Origin: Heterostelium album PN500
Lineage: Eukaryota > Evosea > Eumycetozoa > Acytosteliales > Acytosteliaceae
Assembly: GCF_000004825.1 (NCBI RefSeq)
Contig: NW_008805066.1
Coordinates: 310,001-374,000 of the forward strand
DNA: 64,000 bases
Direction: 5' to 3'
The notes under the pieces were generated by a model. The model did no database searches. It was not told the DNA's origin and saw nothing but the letters and a program-made list of their open reading frames with translations. Below, piece after piece: positions 46,368 through 57,390 of the stretch; the first letter of the stretch is position 1; each line of letters opens with the position of its first letter. A program made the position numbers and the translations under genes.

Positions 46368-49301
46368 TTATACACTTGTATCTCTTAATGAATTTCTCAT
46401 TTGATTCAATTCTAAACCTAAATCATTATATTCTTCCAAGAGTAATTTCTTTTGTCTGTTGAATTTGTTTTCTATTTGTTGAAGATTGTCTTTGTGTTCG
46501 CCCATCAAATCGTCTTTGAGTTCCTTCTCCTCTAGTCTACGTTGTTTCTCAAGTTTTCTTAGTTCTTTCTTGAGGATTCGCTCTGACTCTGCTTTCTCTA
46601 GTTCTAGCTCGTCTTCTTTCTCCTTGAGTGCCGATTCTTGTGCTGCCAACTCCGATGCCAACAACTGTGCTTGTCTCTCATATAGCAGTGAGTCATTCTC
46701 GTCTTGAATATGCTGACTCTGCAGCTTGGCAATCTCGGCCTGCATCTCCTCGAGCGACTGCGACTTCTCCTCCTTCTCCTTCCTCTCGACATCGGTCATT
46801 GCCGACATCTTCTTGACGTTCTCCTCTAGCATCTTTCTCTTGATATCGTTTGCTTCCTTCTCCAGTGACAGTTCGTCCAGCTTCTGATTGACTTCACGCA
46901 ACGATCTCTCTTCCTCCTCTTTCCTTGCCTCCATCTCTGCGATCGACTCGATTCGCTGCTTAAGTTTCTGTTGTGTCAAGAAAGTCTTGTTGTTCAATTC
47001 CAACGACTTGTCTTCCATCTGTTTCAATCGCTCTTTCATCTCCTCCTGTGTCTCCTCAGCCAGTTTTTGCAACTTGATATCCAGATTGGTCTCTGCTTCT
47101 GCGCGCTGAGCGTTCACCTCCACAATATCGCTATCGATCTGCAATGACTTTTGTTTACGTGACTGTTTAGCCTCCTCAAGCTCGACCGTTTGTTTCTTGG
47201 TGTGACTCAGCTTCTTACTGAGATGTTCATTGTCTTTTTGAAGCGATTGCTTCTTCTCTTGCAGTGACAACTTCTTCTTTTCCTCCTCACCAATAGTTGA
47301 CTGCAGTTGTTTGGTGTCGTTCTCCAATTTCTGTTTGAACTTCTCCTTTGAAGATCTACTCTTTGATTCCAAGTCCAAGAATTGACGTGCACGATTCAAC
47401 TGCTCTTCAAGTGTACGATTTGCTTTCATCGCTTGTTTACGCTCCTTTCTCTCTTCGGCCAATCGATCGCCCAACTCTGCATCCTTGTCGGTGAGCATTG
47501 ACTTTTCCGACTCCATTTCTCTTCGCTTCTCCTGTTCCTTTAGCTTTGATTCAGCAGCTTGATTCTTCTTCTTCTCCATCTGATGTTTGGTATCCTCAAT
47601 CTTCTTCAACACATTCTTATGCTTCTTTGCCAGTGAATCTTGATTCTTTCCAAACTTCTCATCTTGATAGCTGAGCAGTTTCTCCATTCTATTTCTCTCG
47701 TCATCGATTTCATCGGTTGTCTCAACGATCTTTCTCTCCAAATCTCTATTTAAAAACTTGGCATCTCTCACTTTGACCATCTCAACATCGATCTCCTCAT
47801 TCTTGTCATTCAATTCGTTCTGTACAATACGCTTCTCCTTTTCTGCCTGCAGCTTTGCAATCTGTTCCGCTTCACGCTCTGCTCTCAACTTTGTCTTCTC
47901 GGCATCCATCTCCTTCTTTGACTTGTCTCGAAGATTGTAAACCTTGGTCTCTTCCTCCAACGACATGATCGCTTTCTTCAACGAACTGGTTAGCTTCTCC
48001 TTGGTCTTGGTGATCTCTGCTTTCTCTTTCAACTCTGAATCGATCGATCGATTGATATCATCGACATTGGCCTGCATGAATCGTTGCTTTGTAACCAATT
48101 CATTCTTTAGCGACGTCTCTGTTCGCAACTCTAACTCCATCATCTCCTGCTTGGCATTTGCATTCATCAGTTCCTCTCTCAACTTTTTCAATTCATCTTG
48201 ATGCTTGACCTTGGCAATTGCTTTCTCTTCTTCCACCTTCTTCATAGAGTTCTGCAACACCTTCTTGGCATTCTCTTCGTCGAGCAATCTCTGTCTCAAC
48301 TGAGCGGTCTCCTCTTCAATCTCCTTTCTCTTTCTCAACAAATCGTCTTTTGCCTTCTTTTGTGTTTCCAATCGCTTCTTCAATTCCTCTTGTTCCTTGG
48401 TGTTTGCCTTTGCCAAATCAATCTTTCTTTGTAACTCTTGAATATGACTATCATACTGTTCCTTTTCTTTTTCAATCTTATTCTTTAAATCTGCTTCTCT
48501 TTTTTCAATTTCCTCTCTAAATTTTTTCTAGAAACCAAAAAAAAAAAAATTAAACATCATGTCTCTCTTTCAACTTGATATCAGTTTGTTAATACTTACA
48601 CTTGAATTCTCATTCTCTAATAACTCTTGTTCAATGTTTGACATTACTTTCTCAAGATTATTGAGTATTTCTTTTGACTGTGCACTTTCATTTCTTCGTT
48701 TTTCCACCACTTTTTGTGATTCCGTCCAACTTTTCATTTTGAGATTCAGTGCCTCTATCTCTTTGTCCATTGACTGCAACGACCAAGTCGCTGTAGAGTT
48801 GGCACCGTTTGCTCCATTCTCTTCGCCGTTAGTAGTGTCAGTAGATGATGATGACGACGACGATGTCGATATCGAAGCTGCAGACGCCAAAAGACTATCG
48901 ACATTGTCAATGTTGGCCAACAACGACTTTAGCTTGGCATCCATTTCATCCTCACCCAACTTCTTCTTGTGATAATGATAGATACACGATATATATGTCT
49001 CGACTGTGATCTTCTCGGGATCGACTCCATCCGTGGTGAAATCCGACGGTTCCAGTAGACGACCGACAATACCTTTGTCCTCTGCGAAATCAAAGACAAA
49101 CGACAGTCTCTCTGTTACCGACTTGGCTAGCACATCGTCCACACTGAAAGCATTGGGATACACCTTATTCAACACAACTACAAAGGCTGTGCCATCTTTC
49201 CATGACTTTGAAAAATCATTTACCTGACTGACCTTCTCAGGATATCCCTCTGTAATCTCTTGGCACCATTTCAATAGATTCTCTTTATTTTTACCAACCA
49301 T
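46368..49301 (-). CDS. Calponin-homology domain and long coiled-coil protein
   Basis: Minus-strand exons 49301-48600 and 48527-46368 give 953 aa. The N-terminus is a CH domain of about residues 1-110: NLLKWCQEITEGYPEKVSQV, FSKSWKDGTAFVVVLNKVYP, AFDFAEDKGI-type end (SFVFDFAEDKGIVGRLLEP). A Ser/Gly/Asn linker then leads into about 740 residues of almost unbroken Lys/Glu/Gln/Leu heptads (coiled coil), ending KKLLLEEYNDLGLELNQMRN. A single CH domain with a coiled coil can mean actin or microtubule binding with dimerisation; a single CH does not by itself show F-actin binding. Many antisense frames over this gene are shadows caused by its biased codons. Confidence 0.88.
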
Positions 49302-50944
49302 AGTTTAGTTTTTCTTTTTCTTTCTTTTGCTTTTTTTACTACTTTTTTTTAACTACTACAAACTTTTCAAATACAAAAATGATATATTTATATAATGATA
49401 CAAAATTATTATTGGGAATTCAAATCAATAATAATAATTAATAATAACAAATTTAATAAATAAATAAATAAATAGATAGATAGTATGTTTATATATTTAT
49501 AGTTTTTTTTAAACACTTTTTCTTGATTAAACTAATTTTAAACAGCTGAATATGTATGTGATGTATGATGTGTTGTTATTGATTATTATTTAATTGATCA
49601 AATTCTCTTTCTCTCTCTTAAATTGTGAATATCAATCAATCAATAATAAAATAATATATAATTTTTTAAATATAAAATAAAAAAATATATATTTGTGAAA
49701 TTGTATAAGTTGTTATCGTATTAGAGATACATAAATTATGTAAAAGTGTGAGAATGAATGATTATAGTAATAACAATAATAATATACAGATTTGTATGTT
49801 GTGTGTTAATAATGTTTGCTTGTTTTGATTGGAAAAAAAAAAAAACAAAAAACCACACATAATCAATCTTTCAATTACGATTTAATTTTTGATTTTGTGT
49901 ATTTGACGGTTTGTAGGGTGTTTTGATCAAAAAACACAACAAGATGCTGCACATCTTCCCTCCATTCAAATCGATTGCTTTATTGGCCTCTACAATTCTT
50001 TGATCAATTCAATAACACCAATTTAAAAAGGCTAATTGAATTGTTTTTTGCAACAAAAAAAAAAAATTGTTTAATTGTGATCTTTTTATATATATAAAGT
50101 AGTAATTGTTTAAATCCAAAGCCTATGAATAACTAATTATTTTATTATTTTAGTTACTTTTTATACAAACTTTTTTTTTTTTTTTTTTTTTTGACCATAT
50201 TAATAATATTAATTGATCATTTTCATTTCTCAATGTATATAATTATTTTAATTATTTTTGAAAACCAACAACAATTAAAGAAATTTAAAATGAATGTTTA
50301 TTTTCTGACCATGCTAATAAAAAAAAAAGAATTTTATTTTGACTTATTCCACAGAAATAATCATCCGACAATCCTCATTTTCCAAAATTATATTTGTCAA
50401 GAAAAAGGCAAAGAAAAATACAGATTTTTTTATTTTACACAAAAAAAATTAAAAAAATTTTGCATTCTCTTTAATGTAATGAGCCAACATTTGTTGCTCG
50501 TTGAAAAAATACAAAAAAAAAAAAAAAAAAATACAAAAAAAAACCTTCTTTTTCTTTTTAAAAATTCATTATTACTAAGTTTTACTTTAGTTAGCACACA
50601 ACACACTTTCTCTGTAATATTTATTTATTTTTAATAATCAAAAACAACAACAAACTTAACATTTATTTGTTAATAATATATAATCACATTTCAATCAATA
50701 TCTTTTTTTTCCAATATATAAATAAATAAACGGTAAATGATCAATTCAATGCAATTCAATTTAATATTGAATAATCTGAAAGATAGTTAAATTAGAATAC
50801 TCTCTTTCAGATTATCTATCTAATATTATTATTATTTAGATTTAAAATTTAATATCTATCTTTTTTACACATTTATTAATATCATTATTTTAACACGTAT
50901 GAATTCAATTCAATTATATATTTTAGATCACAAACAACAATAAA
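49302..50944. other. Intergenic with inverted repeat
   Basis: 1.64 kb of very AT-rich DNA. Long T runs occur near 50170-50195 and A runs near 50515-50530. A 147-codon open frame at 50191-50634 is driven by AT content and is rejected. The last part holds the inverted repeat at 50761-50828. Confidence 0.5.
50761..50828. repeat. Hairpin-forming inverted repeat upstream of small membrane gene
   Basis: ATAATCTGAAAGA at 50771-50783 pairs perfectly with TCTTTCAGATTAT at 50803-50815, leaving a 19-base loop. The flanks extend the symmetry with TTAATATT on the left (50761-50768) and TAATATTA on the right (50821-50828). It lies about 120-180 bp upstream of the 54-aa gene and could be a regulatory stem-loop, a small RNA source or the relic of a tiny inverted-repeat element. 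Confidence 0.6.
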
Positions 50945-51109
50945 ATGAATAACAAGCAAGTTTTAATCTCTGGTTTGATTGCCTCTTTTGTATCAAGTGT
51001 TGCTGCTGGTAGTTGGAATGCTGGTGACACCATCGCTCTCTTGATTGGTATTGCTATGTTCTTTGTTCTTCTTTTGGCATTTTTGGGATGGTATTCAAGA
51101 AGACAATAA
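50945..51109 (+). CDS. Tiny membrane protein (54 aa)
   Basis: One exon; the protein starts MNNKQVLISGLIASFVSSVA, continues AGSWNAGDTIALLIGIAMFF and ends VLLLAFLGWYSRRQ. The first 21 residues look like a cleavable signal peptide (cleavage after VAA or AAG), and the C-terminal part is one transmembrane helix with a short basic tail. Codons are the preferred kind (GGT, GCT, ATC, TTG), suggesting strong expression. Small secreted/membrane proteins of this kind are common in dictyostelids; no function is known to me. The ATG context AAATAAAATG is usual for these genes. Confidence 0.7.
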   Translation: MNNKQVLISGLIASFVSSVAAGSWNAGDTIALLIGIAMFFVLLLAFLGWYSRRQ

Positions 51110-51916
51110 ACTCTTTAAACAAAACCTAGTAAATTTTTTATAAATACATAACAACCTAATTATTGCGTATTTTATTTTTCTTTATTCGATTATAAACTCA
51201 ACTACATCAGTACAGACAATCAAAACAACCAAATAAGCACAACTATAACAGTCAAGTCAAAATCAATATTTTAAACATGCTCAAGTTGTAGCATATAATA
51301 TATATAAATATAAAACATTTTTTTTTAAAAAAAAAAAACAAAAATAACTTTTTTATTTCTTAATAGCAGCATTGATTGATTTGCACACCAAGTTTAATTG
51401 TTTTAATACTTTTAACCATTATTTAATTGCCATTTTTTGTTTGTGGTTGATATCACCCTTTTAGATTGAACAAACAGAAAATCAGTCTTTGTTGACTTTT
51501 TTTTTTTTTTTGTCTGTAACTTTTTAAAGTCAGATAGTTTTGTTGTCAATGAAAAATATTAAATTATTTAATAATAGAATTTGAAGTACTAAAATATTGA
51601 CTTTATTTACATTCCAACTTGGTCGATTGGAAATAATATTGATTAGGAATGTAATATACAGGGCGCGCGACCTAAAACATGACCAGCTTGAGAATTGTAA
51701 TTGTAATGGAGTAACTTATTTGGCATACACACGGACAACAAAGTTGGGATAAATTCCGGGTGTGTTCGAAATTAGAAAGAGAATTTGACCATGTTTGTAA
51801 CTGTTTTGACTTAGTGTCTCTCTCTCTTTGAGAAAAACTTCTCTTTTTGAGAATCTTGAATTTACTATTGGTAATGAATGAATGAATGTTAACCATTATT
51901 CTTATTATTATTATTA
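51110..51916. other. Intergenic / 3' flank
   Basis: Mostly AT-rich. At 51612-51655, ACATTCC and GGAATGT form an imperfect palindrome, followed by an isolated GC-rich GGGCGCGCGACC (about 51661). No coding frame is convincing; the C2H2 gene ends at 51917 on the minus strand. Confidence 0.4.
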
Positions 51917-52537
51917 TTATACACATATATCACCATCATCATCATCATCATCATCATCATTATTATTATTGTTATTATTATTATTATTATTATTATTGTT
52001 GGGTGGGTGATGTGGGAAAAAATTGTTGAGACCTGGAGTATAATTCCTTTCAAGGTAGATTTCATTGCGACGGTTGATATCATTTACGAGACGACAACCT
52101 AGACAATTGGCTGCACAGGAGGTATGTTTTTCTAGTGCATGTTGTATGATATCTTCAAAGAAGTCATTAGTTGTGCACACAGAGTGTGGGCAGCGATGTG
52201 AGGTGTCTACACTATCGATTTCCGAATCATAGCTGTCTAAGCTACCTACACTCTGACTGTCATAGTCACTGTCGGTGTACTCATTCATTTCGGATACTAT
52301 CGAAGGTGATTGATTGTCTCCACCACCGCCACCACCGCCACCACTGCTACTAAATTCAATTCCACTGTCACCACTAAGCACTACTCCCATTGAAAGATCC
52401 TGTGTCAGTTGATCTCCAACACCACCACCACCTCCTCCAGTATTCAATAAATCAAGTTCAGCTTGAGAATCGGCTTCTATTGTTTCGCTTTGGTTGTCAC
52501 TATCTTCAAAACTGTCATCATCATCATAGTACATCAT
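51917..52537 (-). CDS. C2H2-type zinc finger protein with acidic and Asn/Asp runs
   Basis: One exon of 206 aa. The finger is C116-x4-C121-x11-H133-x4-H138 (CPHSVCTTNDFFEDIIQHAL, EKH), followed at once by C141, C145 and C148 (CAANCLGC). Around it are Gly runs, an acidic Ser/Asp-rich front (YYDDDDSFEDSDNQSETIEA) and a C-terminal poly-Asn then poly-Asp stretch ending GDICV. Two ATGs start the frame; the first is used. A single finger with flanking cysteines is unlikely to bind a long DNA site alone; protein or RNA contacts are as likely. The poly-Asp comes from a (GAT)n microsatellite at 51928-51960. Confidence 0.7.
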   Translation of the reverse strand: MMYYDDDDSFEDSDNQSETIEADSQAELDLLNTGGGGGGVGDQLTQDLSMGVVLSGDSGIEFSSSGGGGGGGGDNQSPSIVSEMNEYTDSDYDSQSVGSLDSYDSEIDSVDTSHRCPHSVCTTNDFFEDIIQHALEKHTSCAANCLGCRLVNDINRRNEIYLERNYTPGLNNFFPHHPPNNNNNNNNNNNNNNDDDDDDDDGDICV

Positions 52538-53343
52538 TATATTATCTAAATTTATCTTTCTTTACAAATAATTGTATTTTTTTTTTTTGTTTTTGAACCC
52601 TGAAAAGTTTTTTTTGGTATGATACACTTTAGTAATCAAAATTTACATATATAGTATAAAAATAGAATTCAATGAGACAAAGAGAAATGAACAAGAAAGA
52701 AGATTGAAAGAAAGAAAGAGAACAATTATTGTATGCATTGATTCTTGAATAGATCGGAAGATTGATTACATACCCAAAAATTTATTATCTTTTTTTATAG
52801 AGATCCTTATTAATATTAATTATTTTACAAAATCTTTCATATACCTTCTAAATAGTACTAAAAGCTAGATATATATAATTACATACAATGAACAAGCAAT
52901 CATAACAAATGATTACAAGTGTTTTTATATGTTAATGAGTGTGATCAAAAAAAAAAAAAAAAGCACAAAATTAAATTAAAAATTCGTGAACCGTCATGAC
53001 TTTATGATGAAGGCGATGATATCTTTCTTATTGACAAACTCTTGACTATTATTGTTGTTATTATTACTTGTGAACATTGGAATAGGTGAGTTAATGGTCA
53101 CTTAAAGATTGAGTGACTGTTGAAAGTATCGTAGAGATCAAGCTTGATCATACATGCCCGTAGATCACACCGCCAATATTATCATTTATCTTTATATAAA
53201 CATAAAAATTTAAACTAAAATAAATATATTAACAAAGTTCATTTATAAATGAAGTGAAAAGACTAATTAATATTACCAAATGATCATATTACTTTATTAA
53301 AAATGTGATTTAAATTTTATAGTCAAAGTGATTCAAACAAAGA
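52538..53343. other. Intergenic with small coding-like patch
   Basis: AT-rich DNA. On the minus strand at about 52996-53090 a short frame reads VTINSPIPMFTSNNNNNNSQ then EFVNKKDIIAFIIKS with a stop, and IGGVIYGHV is seen near 53150-53175. These could be short exons of an unresolved minus-strand gene, but no start or consistent splice was found. Confidence 0.35.
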
Positions 53344-54756
53344 TCATTGTTGTTGGTGTGGTAGTGGTTGTTGTTGTAAGTAATGAAGTTGGAATAGCGG
53401 AATCATTTCAGGTCGGTCATAATAAACTAAAAAGTTCAATGTCTGTTGGGTAAAACCTTCTAACCTATTTTCAAGGAGCCATTTTACAACATCGAAATGC
53501 CCGTGAGCAACCGAATAATCTATTGCAATGTTGGTACATCCTTCTGACCTATTTACATGCAACCATTTTACAACATCGAGGAATCCCATCTTAGCTGCTG
53601 CATCCATTGCATAAGTTGTACAACCTTCACTTCTATTATAGTGCAGCCATTCGATAACGTCTAGGTGGTGATTGTTGCAAGCTTCATTCATTGCAAAAGT
53701 AGTTGATCCTTCGCTACGATTGAAGTGTAACCACTTTACACAGTCTAGGTGTCCATTCGATGCTGCAAAATCCATAGCTTCGGTGGTACATTCAACACCA
53801 TTCTCATGGAGAAACTTCATCGATTCCAACCATCCATTACTAGCTGCATTATCAAATGCATATGATGAACATTTTTGTGTCAAATTTTTGAACATCCATA
53901 TGACCATATCATCAATTTTTTCACCTATTGCCCTATCCATTGATCCAAAGCTACAGTCTCTTAACCCATAGCTGAACAATAATTTAGCAACAGGGAGCTG
54001 ACGGTTTGAAATAGCACAATCAAGTAGTTGATCTGATACTTTGTCAAATTCTGCTTTATAATTGAAGATCAGATACTCCACCATATGTACATGACCAGCT
54101 TCAATTGATCTTTGGAAAAGATTTCCAAATTTTAAATCTTGTTCTCTAGTCTCCAAAAGGTATTGAAACATCTCTATATTTCCGACAACCACTGTATTAT
54201 CAAATACACTGATCTCTTGACCATCTTCGTAACTACAAACATAATCTTTTCCTTCTGGAGAACCATTGAACTTTTTAACACAGAATTCCAACACCTCCAT
54301 ACTGTTTCCAAGAGGAGCATTGACCATTGAACTACCAAAATCAAATTGATGTTCTTTGTAGGTATTTAATAGATATGACAGTACCTCGCACCGACCATAC
54401 TCAGTAGCTTCGATAAATAGAGAGTTAAGCGTATAAGAACTTTGCTTGTCAATAATAAAGTAGTTTATTAAATAGTCTAGTATCTCCAAGTCACTGTTTC
54501 CACGAATTGCACATTCAAATACTATCGATATTTCTGGTGACCCCAAACCATGTTCTTTGGATTCCAAACATTCTCTTAAGAGAGGGAAATAATTATGACC
54601 CGCCAATACATGTGGAGTGTCTATTAAATCTTCCCATCGATAAACAACATCAATGTATATAATTGTTTGTTTTCTATTTATTTCATAAACTTCATTAAAA
54701 ATTTGTTTTTTTAATATACAATTATTGAAAACCTGATTAAATAATTTGTTTATCAT
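53344..54756 (-). CDS. Dictyostelid ankyrin-repeat protein
   Basis: One exon of 470 aa. After an N-terminus typical of the family (MINKLFNQVFNNCILKKQIF, RWEDLIDTPHVLAGHNYFPL) come repeated helix pairs: AAKMGFLDVVKWLHVNRSEG, SVAHGHFDVVKWLLENRLEG, AASNGHLDCVKWLHFNRSEG, AASNGWLESMKFLHENGVEC. These are ankyrin repeats about 30-33 residues apart with the 'AA..GHLD.VKWLH.NRSEGCTT.AMD' signature of a very large dictyostelid family. Ankyrin repeats bind proteins; no partner is known. The C-terminus is Gln/His/Pro-rich (HYLQQQPLPHQQQ). AT-rich codons, no intron. Confidence 0.92.
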   Translation of the reverse strand: MINKLFNQVFNNCILKKQIFNEVYEINRKQTIIYIDVVYRWEDLIDTPHVLAGHNYFPLLRECLESKEHGLGSPEISIVFECAIRGNSDLEILDYLINYFIIDKQSSYTLNSLFIEATEYGRCEVLSYLLNTYKEHQFDFGSSMVNAPLGNSMEVLEFCVKKFNGSPEGKDYVCSYEDGQEISVFDNTVVVGNIEMFQYLLETREQDLKFGNLFQRSIEAGHVHMVEYLIFNYKAEFDKVSDQLLDCAISNRQLPVAKLLFSYGLRDCSFGSMDRAIGEKIDDMVIWMFKNLTQKCSSYAFDNAASNGWLESMKFLHENGVECTTEAMDFAASNGHLDCVKWLHFNRSEGSTTFAMNEACNNHHLDVIEWLHYNRSEGCTTYAMDAAAKMGFLDVVKWLHVNRSEGCTNIAIDYSVAHGHFDVVKWLLENRLEGFTQQTLNFLVYYDRPEMIPLFQLHYLQQQPLPHQQQ

Positions 54757-56299
54757 TTTTGAAAAAATAAAAAGATTAAATAGATAGATAAAGTTATTTT
54801 AAATATTATTTTTACGAATTTTGTTGTTCTATAAAATGATTATTATGATCATATTTGATTTTTTATTCTCAATTGTTTCATGTATTTGCTTATATTTTTT
54901 TACTTGGAAACTGGAAAACCACAGGTGTAGTTTTGTAATTGACTAGACAATCATTGAATTTAAGGTGTGATGGTTTATAATGAAGATGTTTTATAAACTT
55001 TTTACAAACAACAAAAATGTAGGAAATTACCACATTCAAACCTATTCATTTTTTTATAGGTTTTTTGTTTTTTTAAACACATTTATTTTTGGCAATCATT
55101 TTCATTTCATATACAAAGTACTGTTATCATCATATAAATAAATATGGTAGTGAGATCAATTATTATTGAATGTTAAATATTTTCATTTGGTATAGTGTGC
55201 AAAATTGCAAATTAATTTGTTTATCCTAAAAAAATAAACAACAACTAATGAATTTTATTTTGGTAAATGCTAGTTTCTTTTTTTTATTTGTGTTTTTTTC
55301 ATACTTACATATTATTTAAACAATTTTTTTTTACTATCATATAGTAGTAGTTTTGAATATTTGCCAAAAAAGGAGTTGATGTATATTCCATTATCACCCT
55401 TCTTAATATTGATTAGAGAATATTATTTTTATTTTTATATTTTTTCACTATTTGATAATACAGGTCTAAATATATTGTTGTGAATGTATTAACCTGTTTT
55501 TAATCAAAAATTCTATTGCCATCTTTTTCAACGAGTAAAAGTAGTATTTAACAATAAAATTGATCTTAACAAACCCCTGTTATTTTCATATGATGTTTAA
55601 TTTTTTGTATAATCCAGGAACATTAAACAAATTTAAAACCCAATAGCAATCAATTTTACTTTCATTTCTCAACACTTTTGATAGCTATTTTTCGAGGTTT
55701 TTTAAAAAAAAGAACCAAATTAATATGAGAAAAAAAAAAATTGGTGTTTAAACAGATAAAGTAAAGTGTTGGTGGTTAAATTTATTGACCAAATTCGTAA
55801 CAATAAAATGTGGGATTACAACACCCACTCCACCTTTGCCCACACACTCAATGTAATTAAATTCATTATAGACAATATTTTTTTTCAACTTAAAATAAAA
55901 AAAACAATAGTATTGTTCAAATCACAAAATCATAGTTCATTTTGTGATAGTATTAATATCACATAGATTTTTTTGTCCAAAATAATGAATTTGTAAAATC
56001 CTAATTTAAGGTACAGAGAGTAAACTTTTTATTAATAAAAAAAGTTTAAATTGACAATGGATTGTTCAAATTAGAATTCCAAATAATTTAAATCCAGATT
56101 ATTTAATTTTTTCATCAATATTTATAACAATCAATTGAAAATCTATTCAAATTGTAAATAATCCCGATGTCTGTAAACCATAAACCAAAGGCGATTCTCT
56201 TACTATTATTACTATATTTTGAAATCATATCAATTAAATTCACTAACAGAATAGATATCCTAAATACATCGAATCTAATATTGATACATCATCTTCTTT
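54757..56299. other. Intergenic, AT-rich
   Basis: 1.5 kb with many T and A runs. Two open frames of 60-70 codons (55766-55966 and 56167-56376) lack codon bias or homology and are rejected. The plus-strand frame at 56167 runs into the antisense of the LINE fragment. Nothing else is seen. Confidence 0.45.
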
Positions 56300-57175
56300 C
56301 CATAGTTTCTTATGAGTATTCCATCTCTGATCTCATCAGGAGAAGTGGTGACCACTCCGTCAGATCTTTTGATTGATTCAGTGAGTTCTTTGATCTTTTT
56401 TTAAGAGTGTTGGTGAGCACTGTCGATGGGCATTCCCTGTAGATAGATAAATCATTCAATATAATACTGTTAAAGAGCTTTTCTTCAGTGAATAAATCGT
56501 TGATCTTGTTCAGTGCATCTTTATGCTTCTGAGATGCCGGATCACATGTGTTGAGAGTATGATTTAAAGATTTCTTAAGATAAAGGCGCACTCTGGATCT
56601 CGCTCTTGAAATGAGAGATTGATGTCGACAGAGATTGGGCAGTGATTATGGAAATAGGTGGCGACAGCGGAGTTACTACCTATCATTGTGGATGCGACTT
56701 AGATACGATCCAACCGTCTAGGAGAATGGGAAATAGGGAGCGGGTGATTGGTACAGCTGAAAGTGGGAGTATCAGCTAACAAACCGGTATCTACAAGTGA
56801 GTTTACGGAAGCTAGACTTTCTAGAGTGTGACACAGCTCCGTCATTTGCTTTAGAAAAGGAAGGAAAGAAGGGAGAGACAGTTGAAATCATCAGACATCA
56901 GATCGATGGTGTTGGTTTCGAGCTGAGATATAGAGAGAGTTGTCTAGAGAATCCATTTCTCCGCTTACGGTCTGCAGGAGCATAGATTCCAAGAACATTG
57001 AATGAGTAGTGTGAGTGGTTGATTGTAACAAAGAGAATACGACCTCCTGGATCTGAAAAGATTTCTTTGTAATCTAGGTCAGCGCCTTTGGGTTTGATGA
57101 TTGCTACACCTGTACCCATACCGCTGGAGCAGAGAACAATTTTGTTTGAGTGAGGAAAGGGAATCGCTTTCACTG
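56300..57175 (-). mobile_element. Broken LINE fragment: endonuclease domain and linker
   Basis: On the minus strand 57173-56898 reads GMGTGVAIIKPKGADL, DPGGRILFVTINHSHYSFNV and LGIYAPADRKRRNGF, the APE-type endonuclease of non-LTR retrotransposons. Further down, the plus strand at about 56700 reverse-translates to a piece like 'RLDRI' followed by an ISVDINLSF-type end, and 56591-56310 (LYLKKSLNHTLNTCDPASQK, LNKINDLFTEEKLFNSIIL) resembles the linker between endonuclease and RT. Frames change between these pieces, so the copy is dead. GC content is clearly higher than in the flanks. Confidence 0.7.
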
Positions 57176-57179
57176 ATGT

Positions 57180-57390
57180 TGAGTTCAGTAATAACTACAT
57201 AGTCATCAGCGAAACGGACTAGGTGTGACTTGAGGAAAAGATACATGAAAGAGAATGGAAAGGAATATGAGATAGAGAGAAAGAGTAACCGCAGTTTAAC
57301 TAATCTAATAGATAAGACTGTGTACAGATAGTAACTGTATGTAAGTGATGCATGTTTTGTGAAAATTGTTGCAAAGAAGAGTCGAGAAGG
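57180..57390 (-). mobile_element. Broken LINE fragment: reverse transcriptase motif
   Basis: On the minus strand HASLTYSYYLYTVLSIRLVK leads to FLKSHLVRFADDYVVI, which contains the RT catalytic FADD motif. The fragment stops at the junction with the endonuclease fragment on its 3' side. In an intact LINE the endonuclease is upstream of RT, yet here RT is upstream, so two separate truncated copies, or a rearranged copy, lie next to each other. Confidence 0.6.

Noticed and set aside
46486-48434. Plus-strand Ser/Phe-rich frames over the coiled-coil gene
   Set aside because: Shadows of Lys/Glu-rich sense codons on the minus strand.
50191-50634. 147-codon open frame, plus strand
   Set aside because: Made of Phe/Ile/Lys/Leu codons in very AT-rich DNA with A and T runs; no domain, no codon bias, no splice context.
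51661-51672. GC-rich GGGCGCGCGACC as a possible CpG control site
   Set aside because: Single short occurrence in a 3' flank, no partner or repeat.
56167-56376. 69-codon plus-strand frame
   Set aside because: Partly antisense to a LINE fragment and without coding bias.
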